A stretch of DNA of 64,000 nucleotides, taken from contig MNCI01034933.1 in the NCBI GenBank assembly GCA_015680685.1, forward strand, positions 35,557 through 99,556, read 5' to 3'. Position 1 is the first letter of the stretch; each line of letters begins with the position of its first letter. Positions 1 through 12,296 of the stretch are shown here, in pieces. The stretch is from Gnetum montanum. Its lineage: Eukaryota > Streptophyta > Gnetopsida > Gnetales > Gnetaceae. Below the pieces are notes generated by a model. The model ran no database searches, was not told the origin of the DNA, and saw only the letters and a program-made list of their open reading frames with translations. The translations under genes were made by a program, and so were the position numbers.

Positions 1-97
1 TTTGTTTGTCAGGTGGTGGTTGGCGGTTTTGGTTAGAGGCTGCCCCTGCGTGAGAGGAGCAGCCGGTGGTTTTGGCGCCTTGAGAATGAAGGGTGCC

Positions 98-640
98 CTA
101 GGCATGGACGTGGACGACGGCTTGGCTATTACTACGTGGCTGAGTGACATTCTGAGAAGGTACCCGAATGATGAATGGTGGCCTTGAGACACCACTGGCT
201 GTCAATGAAAGGTTTTCCCCTTGTTGTGAGTTGGTAGGTACACGCAAAAAAAAAGGTTGTTTGGGTGGTACTTTCCCCTCACTGTCCGTACTCATCACAT
301 TGATTGTATAGGGTGCGTTGTTTGCATTCAACGGGTCCTTATACACGTCCAATGCTTGGTTTTCCGGACGCGTCGGACTACTACCGTCTAGTTTCAAATG
401 ACCGTCGTCGATCATGCATTGAATGTCATCCTTCAACGCCCAACAGTAATCTATGTCATGACCACACAACTGGTGGTATTCACAGAAATGGTCTAGCCTG
501 AAAGATTTCGGAACTGGTGGTTCCTTAGGTAGGGCTAAAGAAGGATTCTTCAACAGTTCACAATGACGTTTGTGACGCTTTAGAGCTTCTTCGGATACCC
601 TTTTGGGTTGAATGTATCTGGCCCCTAACAATTTTTTCAA
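98..640 (-). pseudogene. Element 1 gag C-terminus: zinc-knuckle-like motif and VP-rich linker
   Basis: Minus-strand frame of about 180 residues continuing the gag of the left-most gypsy element. Near residues 50-75 it has a knuckle-like motif, CEYHQLCGHDIDYCWALK, with Cys/His spacing C-x2-H-x4-H-x4-C, followed by a DDIQCMIDDGHL segment typical of plant Ty3/gypsy gag after the knuckle. The C-terminal half carries two short copies of a proline-flanked peptide (QPFFLRVPT, PPFIIRVPS) that also occurs seven times at the same place in element 2. A stop closes the frame at 98; the rest of gag-pol lies beyond the left edge. Family assignment is firm; this copy is broken upstream by frame changes. Confidence 0.8.
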
Positions 641-732
641 CAGTTCTGAATGTTTTATAGGCAGAGCTGTATACTTTGAGCAGTCTTTACGCTCAAAGTT
701 TGGTTTTGGCTAGGGGGGCCCTTCAGGGGCAG

Positions 733-2484
733 CTATTCTTGGCTGGTGCTACCCACACTGGCCGTGGTCTTAGGAGGCACCATAGGTGCCTTCTTGTTCT
801 TGTTCTTGTTCTTTGTGCCCTCAGCCAATGCAGCTACTATCGTTGTCGTCACTTTGCCTTTGTCCTTGCCTTTGTTGTGAGCGTTTTTGTAGGCAACATA
901 CATCGGGCCTTTGCTGGCCTCCACAGCATCTTGGATGCTTCTAATCTGAGCGAAGGCCTGATGTAAAGAGTTAGGAGAAAGTTAATACAGCTTTGACTTG
1001 ATAAAGACATTGACTGCTCCTTTGAAGATGGCCAGTAAGTGTGACTCCACGATTGGCTCACAGATTTCATTCAAAGTAGCATTCCAGTGCTGTATGAACT
1101 TCTAGACTGGTTCGAGAGGATCTTGTTTCACTCCCATGAGTTGATCTAACGTGACCTTCGGCTTTAAGTTGTATTTAAAGCGAGTCATGAATTGTGTTAG
1201 AAGCTCTTCCAAGGTTGAAATGGAAGAGTGTGGGAGGGCTCGATACCAATCTAGAGCTTTCCATGTTAGAGACATAGCAAAGATGCGGATAATCGTGTGA
1301 GGCCATTGTTGTAGCAACAAGGATTCAGATCTAAAGGTAACCAAGTGAGCGTTAGGATCTCCCTCGCCATTATACTTGGTAAAATAAGGTAAGGACATCC
1401 CTGGTGGCAACGATAGCATGGGGACCGCTAGACTAATAGGATCATCTTGGTAGAAGTCCATGATCTGTATAGTGTCTGAGCCAGCGGCCTTAAGACGCCT
1501 AACCTCCTTAGTGAGGGTTTGAATAAGTAAAAAGGCTTGGTCCAGACCTATTGATGGAGGTGTTTGTGCAGGAGGAGCAGGGGGCTGACCTAGGAAAGTA
1601 GTGCCAGGTAGTGGAAATGGTGGGATGGTTTGGCCAGTAGATGGTGGAGCGGGGATCCCTGCAGGCAGGGGGGCCTGTGAAGACCACCACCCACCGATTT
1701 GAGAAGAGAGGTTAGTCGCCGCCTGCTGCGCGGGATAAGGATAGGGATATTGCGGGACCACTTGCGGAATATGCGTTGCGGGTGCCACCAAGGGTTGCAC
1801 ACCGTATACCACAAACTGGTTATGTTGTGCCGCGAGGATGGTCCACTGACTCGCGGTAGGCTGTTGGATGAATGTCTGTGGTTAAACGACGGTGGTGATT
1901 TGTTGGGTTGGAGGGGGTGGAAGAGATAGAGTCTGCATCGGACGAGTTGTGGATACGGATTGGGGTTGGATTTGCGAAATGAAATGGGGCACGGTGGATG
2001 TTGGAACCACCACCGGAATGCTAAGTACACGCGGTGATGAAATCGCCTCCATGTTATTGTGGGGTATTTTCACTTGCAGCCCAGATGGCTACGTAGTGGC
2101 TTGCGGAATGATAGGGATGTGCGTCTGTGTGGTCATGNACTTAGCCATGACCAACTGTGTTATAATTTCATGTTGATGGTATGTTAAACGGATGATGTCA
2201 TAGGCTGTTGGGGTGAAATCTTGGCCCCCTCGATGGATCATCTCGAAATTTCGCTTCGCCTCAATTTCAGCTTGGCTAAGGGCAAGCTTCGCCTGGATCT
2301 TGACGCAGATAAAGTTGTATTCCTTAGGGGTCATAATAGTAAATATTAGGTCTTTGCCCTGTAGCCTCAATGATTGACGCGATGGTCCCTGAGGTCCTGC
2401 TACACCAGGAGCTGGTCTGGTGATAGATGTGGCACCCAAGTCAGTGGCGAGCATGGTGGTTGTGGTTGTGTAAGATGGATCCAT
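733..2484 (-). pseudogene. Element 1 gag: N-terminal and capsid (Retrotrans_gag) region
   Basis: The start at 2484 (MDPSYTTTTTMLATD) is the first Met after the 5' leader, and the region from about 2,330 aligns with the start of element 2 gag (YNFICVKIQAKLA here, YNFICMKIQAGLA there). A proline/glutamine-rich stretch (about 1,600-2,050) precedes the capsid domain at 1,102-1,400, which reads SLPYFTKYNGEGDPNAHL, then LDWYRALPHSSISTLEELL and QFMTRFKYNLKPKV, the usual plant gypsy gag signature. The frame is cut into at least four pieces by shifts near 2,080, 1,850, 1,100 and 900, so no full gag is encoded. One undetermined base sits at 2,138 in the N-terminal part. Confidence 0.82.
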
Positions 2485-2721
2485 TGATCAAGTAGATTAG
2501 TTGACAATAAATGACTGGATCTAAGAGAAAAAAAATGATGGACAAAGAAGATCGCGTTTAGGCTTTCTACCCTGTAGGATTCCAGAGGAATCGTTAAAGT
2601 AATCGATCTACACCACACGAGTTTTCGTAAACTTCCCTAGAGGTATTACGTTCACATTTTTTGACAATGCAGGTATAGATCACTAACAGGGCTACCCGTA
2701 GAAAATATGAATCAGAGCCTA

Positions 2722-2738
2722 GGCCCTCCTTCTAGCGC
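2722..2738 (-). other. Primer-binding-site-position motif of element 1
   Basis: A 17-nt string, GGCCCTCCTTCTAGCGC on the plus strand, lies 8 nt inside the LTR end. The identical 17 nt stands at the same place in element 2 (26,760-26,776), although the LTRs of the two elements are unlike. Such conservation next to the 5' LTR is what a tRNA primer-binding site gives. The minus-strand sequence does not look like the usual initiator-Met or Asp primer sites; the tRNA was not identified. Confidence 0.6.
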
Positions 2739-2746
2739 TAGAAAAC

Positions 2747-4180
2747 TGTAACGATGGAAAATGTCGGCAGCTGGAATACCAAACAAAATCCGTCTAAACA
2801 GTCTTAACCACGGATCCGTGCGAGGGCTGTGCTGGAGAAAAACAAATCCATGATGCCTTGAACGGTCTTGTCAATTAGATAGGGACTTACTAAATCAGTA
2901 AACCAATGGAGATTATGAATGTTGCGTGGAATGATTTGATTCGACGGGTCACAAAATGAGAGAAAAACAATGTAGATGAATTATAACAATGATAACGCTA
3001 ACACGGTAAAAGAAATCAGACACAAGAGAAACGTGTGATTTCAAGATCTATGGCTTTGACCCGAAAAAATGAATATGTTGTATATCACGTTACACTAGGG
3101 AGACCCCGATTACCTTGTGTGAAGCAAACACAAAATAACAAGAAAACTGTCTAAGCAGAAGCACAGAATGGAGTCCGATCTACCTCGTAGGCCAGAGATG
3201 GGATGCAAGGAAGGTTAAGTTCTGACGTCTATTGATCAACTACTTCTGACCAATAGAACTCACAAGCCACACTAGATGATCTCTCAGTCTCTGATCTACT
3301 CCTTTTGCCTTGAGTAGTCTCTACTTGACACTGCCAGCGATCACCAATGGAGAAAGTTATGTCTCCACCAAAGGACCAATCGCTTCTGCTGCCAATGTTC
3401 AAGCAAAATGTCTCCTATCTGTGTTGAAAGATAGTGCTGCCAAAAGATTGCCAAAAATGCTCTCTCTTTCTCTGTCTCTCTCTGTGTCTCCATGTTGTCC
3501 CTATTTTTATTCGCCAACTGGGATATTTATAGGTTTGACAATATGTGGAGAAGGCATGGCTATGATGACACGTGTTTCAAACCTTTCAGAAGATCGTTGA
3601 CTTGACCATCCTTGTGTTGAAATTCGTGACTATGCACAATACGCCCATTTGCGTATTGTGCATATGAGTAACAAGTGTGGATCGGGCATGTCTCAATTGA
3701 TTTTAGGCTATATTACGCTCGTACACATTGCGTCGCATGCGAGAGCGTAATAAAGCACAAAATTAATGGACTCAAGTTGTTTTACGCTGGTTCACCCTGC
3801 CAAGCGTAGTGAAGTGTAAACAATGATTAACTTGGCGATGGATTACACTGACGTACGCTGCGTTGCGTAACGAGCGTAACTTGATCTATTGCGCTTCCTT
3901 TGGATTCTCTTTGACATTTTCGAAGCTCGTTACGCTACCTTGCGTAACAGAGCATAAATCTGCCCTTGGACAAAAGACTTAGCAGAATACACGAGAGAAC
4001 GCATATTATGCTGCTTAGGCCTTAGGCTTCGCCAAATCTGCTAAAGTAAACCGCCCTCTAATGTCAGACTATGTTATGCTGAGCATCATTACGCTACATT
4101 GCGTACTATAGCGTAAAGATGGAAAACATAGTAAGATAAGAAATTTGCAAAAGGAAACCCAAGTCTTGATGCCGCGCGCC
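2747..4180 (-). repeat. Element 1 5' LTR (right end approximate)
   Basis: The LTR begins TGTAACGATGG just beyond the primer site. A minus-strand TATA box (CCTATAAATA) is at about 3,523-3,532. Upstream of it in the minus sense (3,600-4,120) lie many GCGTA words, often as inverted pairs such as TTACGCTACCTTGCGTAA. No partner LTR is in the window, so the right border is set only by where gag-like sequence of element A3 resumes, near 4.15-4.2 kb. It holds no coding capacity. Confidence 0.6.
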
Positions 4181-4215
4181 TCTTTGCCTTGCCCTGCCTT
4201 GCCTTGTTCTCCTTT

Positions 4216-6040
4216 CTAGAATTCTGTCATGTACTTTTGTCTGAATCGTGAATCTTCACCTGAGGCCGACTCACCATTTTCACGGTGTTTCACCCTTACC
4301 CTTTGATTAGTACATTCAACTTTCTTTTGCCTCTTATGCTCACGATAATTACCTTGTTCTTTGGACTCTTCAACAATTTTCAGGAGAGCTTGAAATATAC
4401 TATCCATAGAGCTCCATAATAGATCTATCTTAGCCAAAATTTCAAAGGTAAATTTTTAAATCAACAAGGTTTTCTAGTTCACCAACTCATCAAGTGATGA
4501 TTCCTTCATACTATCACAAAATTGAACCTCCCTCTTGCCAATGGAAGGATCTCGATTGTATTCTTCTACACTTTTGCATTTTATCAACTCTTCTTCTTCT
4601 TTTGTTACTTGCTTGATTAGCCTTTATATTTGATAAACTCTTAATACTAATAATCACCCTTGGGCATAGACTTTAAGAATTCTTCTCATTTTTGATCGAA
4701 GTCCATCTACTATGTGGAGAAGTTGTTCTTGTTGAGAGTAACCATGCCTAGGGCATTGGTGTAATAAGGAATAATATCTACCCATGGTAGCATCTAAGGA
4801 CTCATGTGTTCCTTTATTCTATCCTTAGATCTACCTCCTTAAGTTGGACACTTGAGAGTACATATGATATTTGTCATTAAATAGTAAAGGCATTGTACTC
4901 CACCTACGGATGGATTCTAGCTTAAAGGACCGGTACCAGCTTTCTACTTCTTTAATGAGTGTCCTAGGAAATAAATTAAGCTTTTGCTAGTTGTTTTCTA
5001 TATTTTTTAAGGCACAGGCATTGTGAAAAGCTTGAAGATGGTTCTGTAGATATGAGTTATGTCCCCCTTCAAACCTGGGTCTATTATTAATGTCTACCCT
5101 CTTGATTCAGCTATCCTTCATGTGCCTTATAGGTATTGTTACTACCTTTATGATGTTTAACATGCTTCAGGTAATGAGCAAAGGCTCATTGTAGCCATGA
5201 TCTTGGTGCTTACAATGCCCTTTTGCTATCCCTTTGCTCGTGGTGATGGGCCTTTCTTGAATGCTTGCATCCCCCAGATCTTGACTTTGCTGATAGTACT
5301 TATGATCATGTCAATCTTTTCAGTCACGTCATCATGATCGTGTCTCCTATAGTTACATTTAGAATCAAAAGAGGAAGAAGATGACAATGAAGGTGAAAAG
5401 GAAGGAGGACTAACATCATCATGGTGCCTGCCATCCCCTGTTTGATGGTAGCAATCATGATCATGATCATGCTGCTTACCTGCATCCATGCCATGACTCT
5501 CCTTCTTGGATTCTTCTTTGTCATGGGATTAGTTCTTACTAGAACCAATATTATGTATCATGGACTACAAGTTTTGGTTTTGACCTCCTTCATTGAAGTT
5601 AAAGAGAGGAGTTTCTTTGTATGGGAAATCCCTAGAGAAGGATTCTTCACCATCTTTTTGGTATGTCAGGAATGAGGAATCATTGGACCACTTTCCCTTT
5701 GTAGAATCATAACACTTCTCTAGCTGTTGATTCCTCAAGCATTGTACATCAATGGGATGATAATCCCTAGCATTGCTCTCCTACACAACATATTTATCAT
5801 GAAGCCCTTAGATGCCCAACTGCATAAGAGTTTGTTGAAGCATCACAAGAATGGATCGATCAAGTGACAACACAATGTTTCCCTCCATGTCTTGCCATCA
5901 TAACAGTTCATGCTAGTGTAGGACGAAGGTGAAATTGGATACATACTCATTGGGATGAGCATATACCACTCTATATTATTGGGGCACCTATTGATTTACT
6001 TTGTTAGTTTTGGATAAAAAATCACTTTTGTGAGAAGAAA
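4216..6040 (-). pseudogene. Element A3 gag, decayed
   Basis: Minus-strand remnants match the gags of elements b, c and d in order: a Ser-rich and His/Asp-rich hydrophilic stretch (around 5,226-5,490, with SPSLSSSSSFDSK), a poorly preserved capsid part at about 4,500-5,050, and a basic tail at 4,216-4,437 (SKEQGNYREHKRQKKVE). The frame is interrupted every 50-90 codons. It lies directly downstream of the A3 5' LTR in the minus sense. Element 1 appears to have inserted near 4.2 kb, before the gag zinc-knuckle would be reached. No pol is visible. Confidence 0.6.
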
Positions 6041-6205
6041 ACATCTTGTGTTAGAAGAAAAGAAATGTAGTGTGCTTTCCTAGAATTATTGTAGTTAGTT
6101 TAATGTATGATATGACTTTAGGGTTCATACCAATGATCTTGAATAAATTTTCACCAAGTCCTAGATAGTACACAACAAACTAAATTTTTCCAACAATAGT
6201 GCCAA

Positions 6206-7071
6206 TGACAAGCAACAAGGTACCCCTACACCAAACCATACGAATCACAAGCGTTCACATGTGATCCAGTCAAATTCCGCAAACCTTAAGTTCTTAAGTA
6301 GAGTAGTTCTAGGATGTGAAATCTAATCGTGATGGTCATTGTCTTCTCAACTACACTTTTGGAGCTTAGTTATATGGTTAATTGTAATTGAGGCAAATGA
6401 TTTTTATTATTTTATATTTTATTTGTCTACAATTAACAAAAATTTGAAACTCAATTTATGAACCAATTTAACTAATCTAATTGCTAATTAATAACTAGCT
6501 ATCCTAACATAAGTATTCGGTTCCACTTTTTGTGCACATCTTGAACACATATAAAATTGCTGGGTTACCAAATGTTAAGTGTTGCTAGGATTACCAAGTG
6601 TCATACACATGCTCGAAGTGGTCGTACTTTTGTTCTTAATTAACTGCTATTTGATCTAGCTAGCTTACTTTAGCTTAATTACTTGGAAGCATTAAATGAA
6701 ATTACATGAAACATTAAATGCATGTACAAAATAATTAATCTAGCCAAGGTGCTGCAAGGTTTGATTAGAAAGCTCATCTTTATTGTTGCACACATTACCA
6801 TGCTTAGGTACAACAATGCTTGAATGATGATCTGTACACTCAATGAATCCTACTATAGGCATTTTGGAAAATATTCTAACTCTAGATAAAATAAATTGTA
6901 AGAGAACTACTATGATATGAAAAAACATATTTCCAAATCATGTGCCCAAGTGCTATATTTATAAGTTGACACACATCCTATGATATCAAATATCTAACAT
7001 CGCTTCTTGGGCCTTGATATCAGGTATCTGATATCAAATATCCGATATTGGAGAAAAAAAATAGTTCATCA
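6206..7071 (-). repeat. Element A3 5' LTR with decayed tRNA-Asp-type primer site
   Basis: It starts TGACAAGCAACAAGGTACCC, the start shared by the LTRs at 33,695, 50,148 and 56,634, and ends in CA at 7,071, where Sirevirus LTR sequence resumes. The TATA box is at 6,954-6,965 (minus CTTATAAATATA). Its U3 holds several GATATC words (6,979-7,050). Just left, 6,190-6,205 reads on the minus strand TTGGCACTATTGTTGG, a mutated form of the TGGCGCCGTTGCCGG primer site used by Athila/Tat elements. Length is 866 bp. Confidence 0.72.
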
Positions 7072-7710
7072 CCAATGCATATGATGTCTTCTTATAACTA
7101 TCATGTTTTCAAATCCATCTTGGAACTCATGTAATAGCTAGCCAATAGTCACTAAAATTCATGGAAGATGTCTTCTTCATGCCTGAGACATTTTTCTATT
7201 TTTGTCTTCTATTTTAGAAAGTCTTATTTATCTGTGAAAGATGTCTTTCTGAATAGGGGTGATGTCTACTGTTTCTAAGAGATATCTTTCTGGGTCTTCT
7301 TCAATTCTGGTAAGACATCTACTATTTTTTGAAGACATCTTTGGAAAGACGTCTCTTCTGTAGGGGCCAAAAATGAAACTACTCATTTTGATGCTTGGAG
7401 CCTATGGACGCCTCCAAACAAGTCCCCATAGAGCTTATAACCTCCTAGACTCATCAAAATGAGCTAGAAACACTCTAAAACATGCCATAATAGCCAAGAA
7501 TCTTCCTCAACAAAAATCAACACAAATAGACATATTTAGCTTGAAATCTTCATATTTATCCATTCTCCCTTGAGTCCTTGTGATCCTAACTTTGCATGTG
7601 AGTCCTCGAGTCCTTTGCTCTTGCTCTTGTAAAAACAATAACCACACAAACATACTTGTACTCCATTTTCCTTACTATTTTGACATACCAAAAGGTCAAC
7701 AATCTCTGCA
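7072..7710 (-). repeat. Sirevirus-like copia 3' LTR, truncated by A3
   Basis: This aligns almost end to end with 29,711-30,398 (for example the shared stretch CTTATAACCTCCTAGACTCA) and ends with the same ...CTGCA. About 580 bp of the R-U5 side is missing where element A3 begins, so A3 either inserted here or removed it. It contains repeated AGATGTCTT/AAGACATCT words at 7,160-7,350. Confidence 0.75.
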
Positions 7711-9983
7711 TTTCTAGTAATGTCTAAAACTTAAGAAAATGGATTAGTGCTTATCACAATATCACAATTAATAAGCTACTTCTCCCCTTTTTGGACATGA
7801 CCAAAAAGGATGATGCATGTAAACCTATCTCTTAAAGATATATAATAAAAGAGCAACAATTATATGCATAACTAACATCATATCATAATCTCATAGAGGT
7901 AAAAAAACATTTAGCTAAGAAAGAACATTAGTGAAAGAGTATACATCTCTTAGCATGAATTTTCATGAATAGTTGCCCCTCATTTGTTTGCAAAGTTAAA
8001 AATTAACTAATCCAAACCTTTTAATTGATATTCAAGAATATTTAAAAACTTAAAGCTTGAAGTAAAGTATGATCCTTGAGGATCAAGTAACCTACCTCTA
8101 AACCAATAAGCCATTAGTAGTAGATATTGCATGATTCTTTAATTTTCTATTATTCTCTTTATTTTTGAAACATCAGCAAAAGAATAAGGCATAGAAATTT
8201 TTATGATAAGGAGAATATGTGCATCAAAAAGAATAGAGTAATACAACTTTATAAACATCCCTGTATCATGCGATTTGTAATTAGCCATGCCAATTTAAAT
8301 ACTTGAACAATGAAGTATATCTCAAGCCCAAATGTTAAAAGGATGTTTTTATCAAAACATACTTTTACCTAGGATACTTTACCATAAAAAGAATAATCAT
8401 TTTCTTGCGCATCTTATTGTCTAAGTGTATTTTGATCAAAGTCTCAAAAGACTCCCCCTATATTAGTGGCCTATAGGATGAAAATTGTTGAAGATATACA
8501 TGCTCCCCCTACATACATGCTTGAGGTTTTTCTTTTGTCATAGTGCATTTGTTGGAGGGAGATTTTTATTCTTCCTTGATCCCTTTAAAAGCTTCATGCT
8601 ACACTAAAATTCTAAGATCAAGTGTGGAGACTAAGGTCTCTTATTAGTGAATCTTTTCAACAAAGAAGATGAAAAAATTTCCTTTTTTTAAAGGGAAGCC
8701 ACTATAGTCTTCAACTTTCATAATGCATCTATTTGATAAAACATCCATTCAAATTCATATGAGATAACTTAGAAGAAATAGTAGATGTATTAATGTTAGA
8801 GTAGGCGTCTATTCTACTAGGGCTGAAAATAAAGATGCTCATTTAGAGGTTAGGAACCTCTTGACACCTTCAAATAAGTCACCATAGCCCCTTAACACTT
8901 CTTGACTTGTCAAAAAAAGGAAAAGTCTAAAACACCCCCAAAACATGGCAAAACACCTTGAAATCATTATTTAAAATCAACATAAGAAAACATCAAAAAT
9001 ACACAAGAGCTAGGAGATGCTTTCATAAATCTAAAATGCCATATCAAAATAAAGTTTAGAGAACTTTGAAAGAAAGGCCTTCCATTAGTAGAACCTAATG
9101 ATAAAGATATCAAATAATTCATATGCTCAAGGATTTATTTTTGAAAATTTACATCAAATGCTTTAATTATCATACATCAAACATCTTCTAAAAGCAATTG
9201 AACTTTATAATTTCAGATAAAAGCAATAATGCCAAATCATATGAAAAACAATGAATGTTGAGTGAAAAGATTTGGGTCCATGAATTTAATTCACTTGAAA
9301 TTAAAACATTCTAGTTGAGATTCCAAAACATAATTTACCAATAAAAATTTTAAAAATAATAGGAAAAATTAGTGTATTATAGTTCAACAATCTTGCAAGA
9401 CTAAGTGGGAATTACTTTTGGATTTCTAATGATTTCCAATAGCTTCCATTCAATCATAAACTAATCTATTCCAATCAAGTCAAGGTATAATGATTATAAC
9501 TATACTTACCATTACTTCCCTTGCTTGCTAATGGAGAATGAAGATGCATAGAGTTCTAGAGAATGAGATGCCTCTTTCAAGCTTTCTCTTTTTGCATAAA
9601 CTCCTCCAATTTTCAAGGCTTCGCTCCCTTTCACAAATTTGCTAGATAGTATCCTCTTGTTCTTAGGTTTCTTCCTCTTGATTCTTCAAAATTTTTGAAC
9701 TTCCTCATTCTTTTGAGTTGTTCAATATTTCTTGACTTCTCTCTGATTTGTTTCCCTCTCCTTTTTACCCTATGAAAAATCCTTTCTAGACACATTTAGA
9801 TAAGACCAAGGAGTCCTATGATATGACCAAGTGCTCATGTGATAATATTTTAAATTTCACTCCCATTGCTTATGCCAAAAATTATTACAATAATAACATC
9901 TAACCCTCCTATTGTAGAAAAATTATTTAGAATGATCAAACCTTTGAAGAGTCTTTTGATGGATAAGAGCTTCTTTTGAAATA
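7711..9983 (-). mobile_element. Copia element interior (left part): PPTs, LTR-like remnant, second zinc knuckle
   Basis: No intact gene. Minus-strand purine tracts occur at 7,783-7,798 (CCAAAAAGGGGAGAAG), 8,450-8,457 and 8,500-8,509 (AGGGGGAG core); several polypurine tracts near the 3' LTR are a Sirevirus trait. At 8,815-9,020 there is a diverged copy of the U3 part of the same LTR type, so a second related element is mixed in. At 9,857-9,899 the minus strand reads RCYYCNNFWHKQWE followed by a stop exactly where the last Cys of a C-x2-C-x4-H-x4-C knuckle is due. The rest (9,100-9,780) is AT-rich without a readable frame. Element 2 inserted at 9,989. Confidence 0.5.
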
Positions 9984-9988
9984 GTAAT
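9984..9988. repeat. Target-site duplication of element 2, left copy
   Basis: GTAAT directly before the LTR start TGTACCG; the right flank (28,021-28,025) reads GTAAC. Four of five bases match, and the mismatch is a transition. It supports a single insertion of the 18-kb element into the copia element. Confidence 0.6.
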
Positions 9989-11246
9989 TGTACCGTTCGA
10001 AATCGTCGATCTTTGGATGGAAGGAAATAGAGACTTGGAGATATCTGGACATGCACAGAAGACCCTACCTTCGCTTGAGTACAAGCTGGAATGAATGAAG
10101 GCAGAGTACCTTGAGTGGTCCGCACGTGGATTAGGCAAGGATTTCCCCAAACGTACACCAAAGTGTTATACGTTGGGTTATACGTAAACGGCGTAATAGG
10201 CGTAAAACAACGCATAAACAATGTAACTGATGCGAACGGAGCGTAAACGTAAAAGAGTGTAAACAGAATACACGTAACAATTAATGCAAATTGTAACAGA
10301 TTTTGGGAAGAAAATGTAACAATAGCATTTCAAAATGAGATTTACAATGCATTGGTCTAACGCAGTTGTGGCTTTGACACAAGGTGGACGAATAGCCCCG
10401 ATGGATGCAAGGAGGACTGATGACTGGTTCAAATTGTAGGCATAGCATAGAGGCTATATGCTCAGTGTACAGGGCTGTCTAGCGTACAAGGCTCTCTGCT
10501 CCGTTTCTCAGCGTCTCTACTCTTTTGGTTTGCTCGAAATCTTTTTCAGCCAACCTCGATCTAGTGAAAAATTGGGGTTTTTATACAGGTTTAGGGTGAC
10601 ACGTGGCATGTTAACCAGGTGCGAAAGCATAAAATTTACAAGTGTACAACATGTTACATCTACTAGCGTATATGCTGGGTGTAAACCCTGTATCTGGTAA
10701 GCATAGACTTTGGGCGTATACGCTGAGCATGAAGGGCCTATATGATGGACGTGCTGGGCGTATATGCTGTGGATGCTTGGCGTATACGCTGGGTGTATAT
10801 GCTGATGGTTGTTGGGCGTATATGCTGGGCATATATGATGATGGATGCTCTGTTCGTCTGAATTGCTGCCTTGTACCAAGTTTTGCTCTGCAATGCTGTT
10901 TTCATGTCGTATTCGGGGATTGCATGCCGGGCGTATGCATTAGTCATATAAGCTGGACGTACTTGTGGGGCGTGTACGCTGGTCGCGCACGTTGGGCGTA
11001 TATGCTATGAACATCGGGTGTATATGCTGAGAACTTGAGCGTATACGCTGGGCGTATACACTATGAATGTGAACTTTGAGCGCATACACTGGGCGTATAT
11101 GCTGAGAATGCATACTTAGTGAAAATTAAGCATCTGATCTCCGAAGTTGCCATGTTTGATACCAGATGTGGCCGTGGTCGTCTATGAGTCCCAGGGACCT
11201 ACTTCTTATTGGAAAAGTACTAAGCTCAAAATTTTGTGGTGTTTCA
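9989..11246 (-). repeat. Element 2 3' LTR
   Basis: 1,258 bp, TG...CA, aligned along its length with 26,784-28,020. The minus TATA box is at 10,576-10,587 (TGTATAAAAACC). Its U3 (10,650-11,110) is packed with GCGTATACGC-type words, many here decayed to GTATATGC, a C-to-T change at CpG relative to the other LTR. Any long open frames through this area are translations of the repeat, not genes. Confidence 0.9.
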
Positions 11247-11318
11247 TTGGCCTCTCTTTGTTGACGCTTGGAGGAATCGACCTGAGAAGCGTCAACAAAG
11301 AAGTGCAAAACACCACAA
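11234..11318. other. Nested inverted repeat across PPT and 3' LTR edge
   Basis: Outer arms TTGTGGTGTTT (11,234-11,244) and AAACACCACAA (11,308-11,318); inner arms CTTTGTTGACGCTT (11,256-11,269) and AAGCGTCAACAAAG (11,287-11,300), both perfect. The outer left arm is inside the LTR, the inner left arm overlaps the purine-rich tract (minus AAAGAGAGG). Confidence 0.85.
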
Positions 11319-12296
11319 GCAACTCGATAAAGTGAAATCTGTAACTGGTAGGATTGGAAATATGAAATCTGTTCCGTAGTACATAGGATTGGAAAAGTGA
11401 AATTTGTAACTGGTAGGAAAATGGGGATTGTAGGGATCGGTAACTGACCAAGGGATTGTGCTTGAAAAGGGGATGCTCTGGTGTGTATCATGTTGATCCT
11501 TGTCAATAGCCATTATTTAGCAGACTTGGAATCAAGACATGAGGTGTGCGTCCTTTGGTGGAACAAGACTCTTGGTTAGTGTTCAAGAGGACTTGTTGGC
11601 AAGACCAAAGCTATGCGATGATGTGTTGCATTCTTTGGAGGAACAGGGCCCTTATTTTAGGGGAAAGCCTGTTGGCAGAGAGCCAAAGCCATGCAACGGG
11701 ATGTCGCTCGATTGTTTTTGACATGAGTATTTATTTTCAAGACAACTGTCATCTCGTCTTATGTTTTTTGTGGGAAGAGACATTTTTTTTGGAAAGAAGC
11801 TTTGTTTTGATCGTGTACTCACGCTCAAGTGCTACATTGTGTGTTGCAATTGCTTAAAGGTGTTACAGTGCGCAATGGTACGCTCAAAGTTTTGAGTGTA
11901 TTGGGTGTATTAGAGGTGTGGCTGAGTAGAGTATGTTGATGAATAGGTAGGAAATGTAGCAGGAAATGTGGATGTACTAGTGAATGGCTTGATTTATGTC
12001 TTGCCACGTGTGCTGTGAACATTGCCTCACCTTGCTGCTTATGACGAGGTGCATTCTTGCACGAAAACTTCTGATTGTCATCCTACAAACACAACTCCAA
12101 GGAGACAAGAAAACCATGAGTGAATAAGCAAACTTAGATTTAAATAGCTACGGATGGAACAAAGGCACTGGAATAGATTTCAGGCACTGAATATGAATGG
12201 CAGAAATATTGGTAGGATCGTTTGATGGCGAGCGATGCAGTGATTCTGATGAAGTTTGAATGCAACCATTGAGGAACCAGAGATGAACTTGCCAGT
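11247..12296 (-). other. Element 2 3' non-coding region
   Basis: Between the PPT and the boundary repeats there is no credible gene on either strand. It contains short tandem copies of a GAAATCTGTAACTGGTAGGA-type unit (11,332-11,430) and two related copies of a CTTTGGTGGAACA/CTTTGGAGGAACA sentence (11,551-11,650). Tat elements often have long 3' untranslated parts with tandem repeats. Confidence 0.6.

Noticed and set aside
10517-11010. Long open frames on both strands through the LTRs (also 27,303-27,927), with Tyr/Ala/Pro-rich repeats
   Set aside because: They are translations of the GCGTATAC repeat words, which have few stops in several frames at once.
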